Below, one piece after another: positions 1 through 5,250 of a stretch of DNA of 5,250 bases (positions are counted from its first letter, which is position 1; each line of letters starts with the position of its first letter). The notes below the pieces were generated by a model. The model searched no databases and was not told the origin of the DNA. It saw only the letters and a program-made list of their open reading frames with translations. Source of the stretch: Planctomycetaceae bacterium (GTDB lineage: Bacteria; Planctomycetota; Planctomycetia; Pirellulales; Pirellulaceae). The stretch is from assembly GCA_005773145.1 (NCBI GenBank), contig SXHS01000044.1:1-5250 (forward strand). The letters run 5' to 3'. Made by a program: the position numbers and the translations under genes.

Positions 1-12
1 CGTGCGGCGTTG

Positions 13-56
13 CCCTCACCCCCGACCCCTCTCCCCCGAAATACGGGGGAGAGGGG
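13..56. repeat. G/C-rich intergenic inverted repeat
   Basis: Two 13-base arms, CCCCTCTCCCCCG at 26-38 and CGGGGGAGAGGGG at 44-56, are perfect reverse complements around the 5-base loop AAATA (39-43). A further C-rich stretch, CCCTCACCCCC (13-23), lies just outside the left arm. From memory, similar multi-copy intergenic elements in other bacteria carry a matching GGGTGAGGG outer arm on the right. That arm is absent here, where A-rich sequence follows instead, so this copy may be trimmed. No T-run follows on either strand, so it is not a classical intrinsic terminator, although the stem could still stop or stabilise transcripts. The palindrome is seen directly; its status as a dispersed repeat is inferred. 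Confidence 0.8.
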
Positions 57-301
57 AGAAAAAGTCCTTCACGGCGGTGTCCCGTTGGGGGCATCCGGCC
101 AGATGGTATTCCGCCAAAAACGGCCGCCGCCAGCATTTCCGCTTTTGGCTTTCGTGGACGCGGCAGCTGGCCTTGTCGGGATTTGGGCAACTGGTAGACT
201 GGGCCGTTTGCTACTGGAGCTCGTAGGGCAGCATATTCTGGGATGTGATTAGGGTAACCGACTGATGGATCAGCACGGGTTCGACGGGAAAAGGGGATGC
301 A
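57..301. other. Non-coding stretch upstream of rpmB
   Basis: I see no credible gene here. The short open frames show no recognisable protein and run through the palindrome. The stretch should contain the 5' leader, and probably the promoter, of the rpmB-gatCAB block. The best -10-like string is TATTCT (234-239). A TTGCTA (208-213) sits upstream, but the 20-base gap is too long for a normal sigma-70 promoter, so I do not call one. A purine-rich ribosome-binding site, AAGGGG (291-296), lies five bases before the rpmB start codon. Confidence 0.5.
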
Positions 302-598
302 ATGGCACGGTCGTGTGAAGTTTGTGGCAAGCAGGCCCAGATGGGCAACCGGGTGGAGTTGCGCGGTAAGGCGAAGTACTTGGGTGGGGTCGGTACCAAG
401 ATTACCGGCATCACACGTCGTCAATTCAAGCCCAATTTACAACAGGTGAAGATCACGACGAGCAACGGGACAACCAAGACGGTGCGTGTTTGTACCCAAT
501 GTCTGCGGAGTGGACGCGTCCGCCGGGCCGTGCGCCATCCGCTGTTCCGCTTGTCTCCCAGCGATCAACAAGTGGCCGCTCAATCGGCGTCGTCCTAA
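302..598 (+). CDS. rpmB: Large-subunit ribosomal protein bL28, zinc-ribbon type
   Basis: This is a structural protein of the 50S ribosomal subunit, 98 residues long; family members are commonly about 60-80. The N-terminus MARSCEVCGK and the RRQFKPNLQ segment (39-47) are typical of L28. Two CxxC pairs, C5/C8 and C64/C67, form the zinc-binding site of the cysteine-containing (C+) variant. A Gly-rich stretch (about 27-37) precedes the RRQFKPN segment and is longer than in E. coli L28. After about residue 79 there is a 20-residue Ser/Gln/Ala-rich tail outside the conserved domain. The ATG start is supported by AAGGGG at 291-296 and by the conserved N-terminus. A 96-base gap separates it from gatC, with no obvious terminator, so co-transcription is plausible. 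The identification is firm; zinc binding is inferred from the motif. Confidence 0.95.
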   Translation: MARSCEVCGKQAQMGNRVELRGKAKYLGGVGTKITGITRRQFKPNLQQVKITTSNGTTKTVRVCTQCLRSGRVRRAVRHPLFRLSPSDQQVAAQSASS

Positions 599-694
599 GC
601 CGGGCGGGCCGGGTGTAGCGGTCTGGGCTTGGTTCACTCGTGACCAGATGGCTGCTGCGCCGCCGCCGATGCTGACAATGAGGAATGCGGCGAC

Positions 695-985
695 ATGAGT
701 CTTACACGTCAAGATGTCGAGAAGGTGGCCCTTTTGGCTCGGTTGCGATTGGCTCCGAGCGAGGTCGACACGATGACTCGCCAATTGAGTCAGATAGTCG
801 ACTATGTGCAGCTGTTATCCGAGTTGAACACGGATGACGTGCAGCCTCTTGCACACGCGATTGAGGTCACTAACGTATTTGCTGCCGATCAGCCACTGGA
901 TAGTTTGAGCCGCGAGGAGGCGCTTTCCAACGCGCCGCACACCGACGACGAATACTATCTGGTGCCCCCCGTGCTGGGATCGTAG
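695..985 (+). CDS. gatC: Asp/Glu-tRNA(Asn/Gln) amidotransferase subunit C
   Basis: GatC is the small subunit of the cytoplasmic GatCAB complex, which amidates Glu-tRNA(Gln) and/or Asp-tRNA(Asn). It has no catalytic site; in known structures it wraps around the GatA-GatB interface and stabilises GatA. The 96-residue length is normal for the family. The N-terminal helical part has the usual pattern (TRQDVEKVALLARLRL, 4-19). It is followed by the signature VQPLAHAIEVTN (49-60), then SLSREEALSNAP (70-81) and the C-terminal VPPVLGS (90-96), which contacts the partner subunits in homologues. The ATG at 695 is supported by AGGA at 681-684, ten bases upstream, and by alignment with the family N-terminus. 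gatA starts 38 bases after the stop. Nothing is missing or unusual. Confidence 0.96.
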   Translation: MSLTRQDVEKVALLARLRLAPSEVDTMTRQLSQIVDYVQLLSELNTDDVQPLAHAIEVTNVFAADQPLDSLSREEALSNAPHTDDEYYLVPPVLGS

Positions 986-1023
986 TTTGCCGCGTTTCAT
1001 TGGCCTGACCGACGCTTTATCTC

Positions 1024-2565
1024 ATGTCGCTGATTGATCTGACCGCCACCGAGTTGCAGTCGCAACTAGCCTTAGGCCATATCACGGCGGTGGAGGTGAC
1101 GGGGGCATTTTGGGCTCAGATTGAGCGGCTGAATGAACAGGTGGGGGCGTTTCTTGCCACCCGCCGGGACATGGCGCTGGAGGCCGCCGAGCGCATCGAC
1201 CTGCAGCGTGCCAAGGGGGCCGCGGTGGGACCGTTGGCTGGCATTCCCGTGGCATTGAAGGATTTGATTTGCACCCAAGGGGAGCGGACCACTTGCGCTT
1301 CGCGCATGCTGGCATCCTTCGTGCCCCCTTACGATGCGACGGTGGTGGAGCGACTTCGGTCTGCCGATGCCATTCTGATCGGCAAGACCAATCTGGACGA
1401 GTTCGCCATGGGGGGCTCGACGGAATCGTCGGCCTTGGGCGTGACGCGGAATCCTTGGGATCTGGAGTGCGTGCCGGGCGGTTCGAGTGGTGGTGCCGCA
1501 GCATGTTTGGCAGCGCGCATGGTACCCCTCTCCGTTGGGACGGATACGGGGGGATCGATTCGTCAACCGGCTGCATTTTGCGGCGTTACGGGGCTCAAGC
1601 CGACCTACGGACGGGTCAGTCGTTATGGGTTGATCGCGTTTGCCAGCAGTCTGGATCAGATTGGTCCGATGGCCCGCAGTGCGGAGGATGTCGCGCTGCT
1701 TTTGGAAGTGCTTGCCGGTCATGATGCTCGCGATTCGACGAGCGCGGCAGTTCCCGTACCTCGTTACACCGAATGCCTGCGACAACCGTTATCCGGTTTG
1801 CGAATTGGCGTGCCGCGGGCGCATTTCGCCGATGGTTTGGATCCGGAAGTCGCTGCCGCCGTGCAGGAAGGGCTGCGCGTGTATCGCGACCAAGGTGCGG
1901 AGATTCGCGAGATCGAACTGCCGCACGGCCGCTACGGCATCGCCGCCTATTATGTGATTGCTCCCAGCGAGGCATCCAGTAATCTGGCCCGCTACGATGG
2001 CGTGCACTATGGCTATCGGACGGATGAGGCGGCCCTCTTGGCCGAATGGCGCGAAGAGTCTCGCCGCTTGATGGATGCTGGCGACACGTCGGCGCTGCAA
2101 CAGTCGGACAATCCCTTGGTTCGCATGTACCGACGCACGCGGGCGGAAGGATTTGGCCCGGAAGTGAAGCGGCGCATCATGTTGGGGACCTATGCGTTGA
2201 GTGCGGGCTACTACGATGCCTACTACCTCAAGGCCCAGAAGGTCCGACGGCTGATCCGCCAGGATTACGATCGGGCCTTCGAGCAGGTGGATTTGATTTT
2301 GGGGCCGGTGACGCCCGGCCCCGCGTTTCGGGCGGGGGAAAAGGCCAGCGATCCGCTCTCGATGTACCTCGTGGATTTGTTCACGGTGGGGGCCAACCTG
2401 GCGGGGATCCCGGCGATTTCCGTCCCCTGTGGGTTCACGTCGCGTGGACTCCCGGTGGGGCTGCATCTGCAAGCGCCCCCGCTGGAGGAGTCCCGTCTGT
2501 TGCGTGCGGCCTACATGTATCAGCAGACGACCGATTGGCACACTCGCAAACCGAGCTTGGCATGA
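1024..2565 (+). CDS. gatA: Asp/Glu-tRNA(Asn/Gln) amidotransferase subunit A (glutaminase)
   Basis: GatA is the amidase-signature subunit that hydrolyses glutamine and passes ammonia through the complex to GatB. The 513-residue protein carries the full Ser-cisSer-Lys triad: K79 in VALKD, S154 in PGGSSGG and S178 in GTDTGGSIR. Other family blocks include GKTNLDEFAMG (120-130), CGVTGLKPTYGRVSRYGL (186-203), EGFGPEVKRRIMLGTYALS (375-393) and the C-terminal NLAGIPAISVPCG (458-470). Homologues are usually about 480-490 residues. The excess is largely an insertion of about 26 charged residues within 333-364, between YGYR and LVRMYRRTRAEGFG. The ATG at 1024 gives a family-like N-terminus, but no Shine-Dalgarno-like sequence precedes it, so translation may rely on coupling to gatC or on an SD-independent mode. 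The TGA stop overlaps the gatB start (ATGA, 2562-2565), implying translational coupling. Confidence 0.97.
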   Translation: MSLIDLTATELQSQLALGHITAVEVTGAFWAQIERLNEQVGAFLATRRDMALEAAERIDLQRAKGAAVGPLAGIPVALKDLICTQGERTTCASRMLASFVPPYDATVVERLRSADAILIGKTNLDEFAMGGSTESSALGVTRNPWDLECVPGGSSGGAAACLAARMVPLSVGTDTGGSIRQPAAFCGVTGLKPTYGRVSRYGLIAFASSLDQIGPMARSAEDVALLLEVLAGHDARDSTSAAVPVPRYTECLRQPLSGLRIGVPRAHFADGLDPEVAAAVQEGLRVYRDQGAEIREIELPHGRYGIAAYYVIAPSEASSNLARYDGVHYGYRTDEAALLAEWREESRRLMDAGDTSALQQSDNPLVRMYRRTRAEGFGPEVKRRIMLGTYALSAGYYDAYYLKAQKVRRLIRQDYDRAFEQVDLILGPVTPGPAFRAGEKASDPLSMYLVDLFTVGANLAGIPAISVPCGFTSRGLPVGLHLQAPPLEESRLLRAAYMYQQTTDWHTRKPSLA

Positions 2566-4055
2566 AACAGCCGCCGGAACCGGATCACTTGCCGTATAAG
2601 ATTGTGATTGGGCTTGAAGTGCATGTCCAATTGGCGACGCGCACCAAGCTGTTCTGCCGCTGCAACACGCAATTCGGTGCCCCCCCCAACACGCAGACGT
2701 GTCCGGTGTGTATTGGGCTGCCTGGTGCCCTGCCGGTCATGAATGACGAAGCCTTTCGGTTATCGCTGCAGACGGCCCTGGCGTTGAACTGTCAGATTCC
2801 CCCGTCGACCAAGTGGGATCGGAAGCAGTATTACTATCCCGATCTTCCCAAAGGGTATCAGATCAGTCAGTACGACTTGCCGCTGTCGCACGATGGCTTC
2901 CTGGAGATTCACGACTCGCAGCAGCGGTTCGAATCGAAACGAGTCCGCATCCGCCGGGCCCATTTGGAGGAGGATGCCGGCAAGAGCATCCATGACGAGC
3001 GATCGGGGACGGCGGATAGCCGCATCGATCTCAATCGAACTGGGACTCCCTTGTTGGAAATCGTCAGCGAACCCGACATGTCGTCAGCCCTTGAAGCACG
3101 CACGTTTCTTGACGAACTGAAATTGGTTCTCGTCTATCAAGGTGTGTCCGACTGTAACATGCAGGAGGGGAGCCTGCGGGTCGATGCCAACATCAACTTG
3201 CATATCCGCGACAGGGAGACATGGATCCCCACGCCGATTGTGGAAGTTAAGAACATGAATAGTTTTCGCGCGGTCGAGCGGGCGCTGGAGTTCGAGGCAG
3301 ACCGTCAGTTCGATGTCTGGCAGGAAACGGGGCAACGGCTCGGCGATGCCCCAAAACAGACCCGCGGCTGGGATGATCAAGCGGAGGTGACCCGGCCACA
3401 ACGCGGTAAGGAGGAGTCGAGCGACTATCGCTACTTTCCCGATCCCGACTTGGTCCCGGTCAACGTCTCGCCACAGCAGTTGGACCAGATTCGCCGCCAG
3501 CTGGGCCCCATCCCCGCAGTGCTGCGGGAGCAATTGCAAACGCAATGGGGGCTGGGCGCTTATGATGCCGATGTGCTGGTCAACCAAGGACCCCGCCTGG
3601 TTCAGTACTTCACCCAACTGGCGGAGGCCTGTGGGGATGCGAAGGAGGCCAGTAACTGGGTGCAACAAGACGTCATGCGTCGTCTCAAGGAACAGCAAAC
3701 CGAGATTGACGCATTCCCGGTGTCGGCCGCAACACTGGCCGAGTTGATCCGTATGAAGCAGGCTGGCCAGTTGGATCGTTCCCGAGCCCGCGAAGTCTTT
3801 CAGCACATGTGTGATCACCTACAATCGCCCCAACAGGCGATGACCGCCCTGGGAATCCAGCAGGTCGATACGGCGGAATTGTCCGCGTTGTGCCGGAGTT
3901 TGTTGGACAAGAATCCCGCGATTGTGGCCGACGTTAAGGCCGGCAAGCAGCAGGCCATTGGCTCGCTGGTGGGCCAAGCCAAAAAGCAGAATCCCAACGT
4001 GAATCCCGCTCAAGTCAAGGAAATCTGCCTGCAGCTGATAGCCGAAATGTCGTGA
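2562..4055 (+). CDS. gatB: Asp/Glu-tRNA(Asn/Gln) amidotransferase subunit B
   Basis: GatB binds the mischarged tRNA, activates its side-chain carboxylate with ATP, and amidates it with ammonia from GatA. The protein has 497 residues, slightly longer than the usual 470-480. The N-terminal kinase-like cradle shows IGLEVHVQL (16-24), a zinc site formed by C32/C34 and C47/C50, KWDRKQYYYPDLPKGYQISQ (84-103), HLEEDAGK (134-141), NRTGTPLLEIVSEPD (158-172), VEVKNMNSFRAVERALEFE (227-245) and SDYRYFPDPDLVPV (287-300). The helical and YqeY-like tail domain follows, with SNWVQQDVMRRL (364-375) and GSLVGQAKKQNPNVNPAQV (467-485), used for tRNA recognition in homologues. The frame is open for 172 codons upstream, but that part is a shadow of gatA. 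The ATG at 2562 is chosen because PYKIVIGLEVHVQL is the normal beginning. A run of eight C lies at 2680-2687, between the two cysteine pairs. Confidence 0.97.
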   Translation: MKQPPEPDHLPYKIVIGLEVHVQLATRTKLFCRCNTQFGAPPNTQTCPVCIGLPGALPVMNDEAFRLSLQTALALNCQIPPSTKWDRKQYYYPDLPKGYQISQYDLPLSHDGFLEIHDSQQRFESKRVRIRRAHLEEDAGKSIHDERSGTADSRIDLNRTGTPLLEIVSEPDMSSALEARTFLDELKLVLVYQGVSDCNMQEGSLRVDANINLHIRDRETWIPTPIVEVKNMNSFRAVERALEFEADRQFDVWQETGQRLGDAPKQTRGWDDQAEVTRPQRGKEESSDYRYFPDPDLVPVNVSPQQLDQIRRQLGPIPAVLREQLQTQWGLGAYDADVLVNQGPRLVQYFTQLAEACGDAKEASNWVQQDVMRRLKEQQTEIDAFPVSAATLAELIRMKQAGQLDRSRAREVFQHMCDHLQSPQQAMTALGIQQVDTAELSALCRSLLDKNPAIVADVKAGKQQAIGSLVGQAKKQNPNVNPAQVKEICLQLIAEMS

Positions 4056-4252
4056 GTCTCGCGAGATCCTCCATGCATTGCCCGACGAATCCGGGTGGCT
4101 CCCCACGAATCCAGGCGACATGAAGACGATCGCCTTGATTGAGATCGCGCCATCCTCGAAAATTGGGCCGTGTGCGTGGCCCTGACGCATCAGGCCCGCC
4201 GCTGTCAGTGGTTCCGTATACCAACTCGTCATTCATCATGAGAGGAGTGAGC
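4056..4252 (+). other. Gap after gatB with hairpins and a possible leader ORF
   Basis: Several small structures lie between gatB and the next gene. A 10-base perfect palindrome, TCTCGCGAGA (4057-4066), follows the gatB stop. An imperfect 15-base direct repeat (4081-4095 and 4101-4115, 13 of 15 identical, core ACGAATCC) has a 20-base period. An ORF of 21 codons (ATG 4120, TGA 4183-4185) is preceded by only a weak AGG. Two hairpins compete for the same bases: GGGCC (4165-4169) with GGCCC (4178-4182), and CCTGA (4181-4185) with TCAGG (4190-4194), the latter extendable past one mismatch. Neither has a following T-run, so no intrinsic terminator is called. The structures are read from the sequence; any regulatory role is unproven. 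Confidence 0.4.
4241..4247 (+). promoter_or_regulatory. Ribosome-binding site deciding a GTG start
   Basis: AGAGGAG at 4241-4247 is a strong Shine-Dalgarno match and lies five bases before the GTG at 4253. The in-frame ATG at 4238 would place this site inside the coding region and has no comparable site of its own. The GTG at 4247 overlaps the site. The GTG at 4253 is therefore the best start for the following gene. Confidence 0.7.
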
Positions 4253-4540
4253 GTGGCGAAGCGCATTGAAGGCAAAGTGACGGCAGCGAGTCCCACGGGA
4301 GATCTATTGACGGACATCGGGCTGGAGCAATTGGCTGAGATCCCCAATCCCACGGAGGCGATCGTGGCCTGTGGCGGGCACGAGACGTTGGGGCTTCATC
4401 CGCCCGAGCATTGCCAGCCCGATATGACATTCGTGGCGCTGATGGGAAACTCCGGGCACGTGGAACTGGTGTTGGTGGGTGACAGCGCCAGCGAATTCTT
4501 GGGGATCCGCGTTGGTTCCCGAGTCGTGGTGAGGTGGTAG
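4253..4540 (+). CDS. Stand-alone SAM hydroxide adenosyltransferase C-terminal-like protein
   Basis: This is a 95-residue soluble protein with no signal peptide or membrane segment. Its beginning, EGKVTAASPTGDLLTDI (6-22), and end, FVALMGNSGHVELVLVGDSASEFLG followed by VGSRVVV (60-93), match the beta-rich C-terminal domain of the DUF62 family of SAM hydrolases, chlorinases and fluorinases. In full-length members (about 260-300 residues) these segments read roughly GxVxxxDxFGNxxTNI and LxxSxGxLEIAxxxGxAxxxLG. The catalytic N-terminal domain, with its Asp/Arg/His water-activating residues, is absent, and no sequence upstream encodes it. The aromatic DxFGN-type motif is reduced to SPTGD (13-17). 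A conserved-looking CGGHETLGLHPPE (40-52) lies in the middle. It is therefore unlikely to hydrolyse SAM alone; ligand binding or partnering another protein is possible. It sits 81 bases upstream of bioA on the same strand. The domain is assigned from recalled family motifs and the function is unknown. Alternative starts are ATG 4238 and GTG 4247. Confidence 0.72.
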   Translation: MAKRIEGKVTAASPTGDLLTDIGLEQLAEIPNPTEAIVACGGHETLGLHPPEHCQPDMTFVALMGNSGHVELVLVGDSASEFLGIRVGSRVVVRW

Positions 4541-4573
4541 GCAACTCGTATCGGACGGCGCGTGTTGAGGCTG

Positions 4574-4601
4574 GAGATTTGAGATTTGAGATTTGAGATT
4601 T
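4574..4601 (+). repeat. Tandem heptamer repeat, four GAGATTT units
   Basis: Four perfect head-to-tail copies of GAGATTT occupy 4574-4580, 4581-4587, 4588-4594 and 4595-4601, followed by a partial GA. The array is AT-richer than its surroundings and ends 20 bases before the bioA start codon. It therefore lies in the bioA leader or promoter region. Copy number could change by slippage, which would alter spacing but not a reading frame. Heptamer tandem repeats of this kind are known from cyanobacterial genomes; occurrence elsewhere in this genome cannot be seen from this window. Confidence 0.95.
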
Positions 4602-4621
4602 GACTGTGCCCGGGAATTGAA

Positions 4622-5250
4622 ATGTCAATGACTCACGAAAAGCTGCGGCAGTGGGATCGCGAGATTGTCTGGCATGCGTTCACCCAGATGGCCGAGTATG
4701 AACCCTTCATCATTGAACGGGCCGACGGATGCACGCTGACCGATATCGACGGCAAGCAGTATCTGGATGGCGTCAGCAGCTTATGGTGCAATGTCCACGG
4801 CCATCGGCATCCCAAATTAGATGCCGCAGTGCGTGAACAGTTGGACCGCATGGCGCATGTGACCCTGTTGGGTGCGTCGCATCCGCCGGCCATTCAGTTG
4901 GCCAAGCGGTTGACGGAGCTGGCTCCCGCCGGACTCCAGCACGTTTTCTATTCGGACGACGGAGCGACGGCTGTGGAAGTTGCCGTCAAGATGGCCTTTC
5001 AGTACTGGCAACAACGACACGATCCTCGTCCCAGTAAGACGCAATTTGTGGCGTTTAACATGGCGTATCATGGAGATACGATCGGCTGCGTGAGCCTCGG
5101 CGGGATGGCTCAGTTTCACGCCATGTTTCAACCGCTATTGTTCAGTCCCTTGCGCTTGCCGGTTCCCGATACTTATCGCCTGCCGCCTGGTGTCTCGTCC
5201 GAGACCGCGTGCCAATTCTATTTGGACGCACTGCAACGCACCCTATCGGC
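4622..5250 (+). CDS. bioA: Adenosylmethionine/lysine-8-amino-7-oxononanoate aminotransferase, 5' part
   Basis: This is a PLP-dependent class III aminotransferase of biotin synthesis that converts 7-keto-8-aminopelargonate (KAPA) to 7,8-diaminopelargonate in the cytoplasm. The window holds the first 209 codons of an expected 430-460; the PLP lysine lies in the missing part. Visible landmarks are WHAFTQM (17-23), DGVSSLWCNVHGHRHP (49-64), the QLD-AHVTLLG region (73-84), the phosphate-binding segment FYSDDGATAVEVAVKMAFQYW (109-129) and AYHGDTIGCVSLGG (148-161), whose Tyr-His-Gly stacks on or near PLP in homologues. These segments resemble recalled Bacillus BioA, which uses lysine as donor, more than E. 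coli BioA; E. coli has Tyr17 where F20 stands here. The ATG at 4622 is chosen over the one at 4628 for spacing to the weak GGGAA at 4612-4616. The heptamer repeat lies just upstream. The enzyme family is firm and the amino donor is open. Confidence 0.93.
   Translation, partial: MSMTHEKLRQWDREIVWHAFTQMAEYEPFIIERADGCTLTDIDGKQYLDGVSSLWCNVHGHRHPKLDAAVREQLDRMAHVTLLGASHPPAIQLAKRLTELAPAGLQHVFYSDDGATAVEVAVKMAFQYWQQRHDPRPSKTQFVAFNMAYHGDTIGCVSLGGMAQFHAMFQPLLFSPLRLPVPDTYRLPPGVSSETACQFYLDALQRTLS

Noticed and set aside
26..56. Palindrome as a classical rho-independent terminator
   Set aside because: No T-run follows the stem on either strand, so a dispersed palindromic repeat is the better reading.
2..226. 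Open frames across the 5' end of the window
   Set aside because: They translate the palindromic repeat and a non-coding leader, and give no recognisable protein or ribosome-binding site.
188..284. tRNA-like strings: CAACTGGTAGA (188-198) resembling a D-arm and GGTTCGA (278-284) resembling a T-loop
   Set aside because: The bases flanking the T-loop-like string do not pair, no acceptor or anticodon stem is found, and the spacing does not fit a tRNA.
1789..2541. Long antisense open frame of 250 codons opposite gatA, with similar ones at 1072-1785 and at 3084-3818 opposite gatB
   Set aside because: These mirror GC-biased codons of strongly identified genes, resemble no known family and have no start signals.
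2046..2561. In-frame 172-codon extension upstream of gatB
   Set aside because: It overlaps gatA in another frame, and the conserved GatB N-terminus begins right after the ATG at 2562.
4135..4164. Possible promoter, TTGATT (4135-4140) and AAAATT (4159-4164), before the small gene
   Set aside because: The -10 match is only three of six with an 18-base spacer, which is too weak to call.

Overview
The window looks like ordinary chromosome from a moderately GC-rich bacterium, most likely a planctomycete (possibly Pirellulales). This rests on a zinc-ribbon type ribosomal protein L28 with a glycine-rich insertion, the order rpmB-gatC-gatA-gatB, and a small free-standing SAM-hydroxide-adenosyltransferase C-terminal-like protein beside bioA. 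The lineage is inferred from recalled protein features and was not tested by a search. All genes found lie on the + strand.

Layout. Positions 1-301 hold no convincing gene. They open with a strong G/C-rich palindrome (perfect 13-bp stem at 26-56) that looks like a dispersed intergenic repeat. rpmB (302-598) follows, then the three subunits of tRNA-dependent amidotransferase: gatC (695-985), gatA (1024-2565) and gatB (2562-4055). gatA and gatB overlap by ATGA. A 197-base gap (4056-4252) contains small repeats, two competing hairpins and a possible 21-codon leader ORF. Next comes a 95-residue protein (4253-4540) resembling only the C-terminal domain of the SAM hydrolase/halogenase family. Four tandem GAGATTT copies (4574-4601) precede the 5' part of bioA (4622 to the window end).

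How the genes fit together. L28 and GatCAB both serve translation: GatCAB makes Gln-tRNA(Gln) and/or Asn-tRNA(Asn) from mischarged Glu-tRNA and Asp-tRNA. The right-hand part concerns biotin synthesis, since BioA aminates 7-keto-8-aminopelargonate to 7,8-diaminopelargonate. The small protein between the two blocks is the least understood item. Its fold family is linked to S-adenosylmethionine, which is the amino donor of classical BioA, but it lacks the catalytic N-terminal domain. The visible part of this BioA looks closer to the Bacillus lysine-using form, so a SAM link is only a hypothesis.
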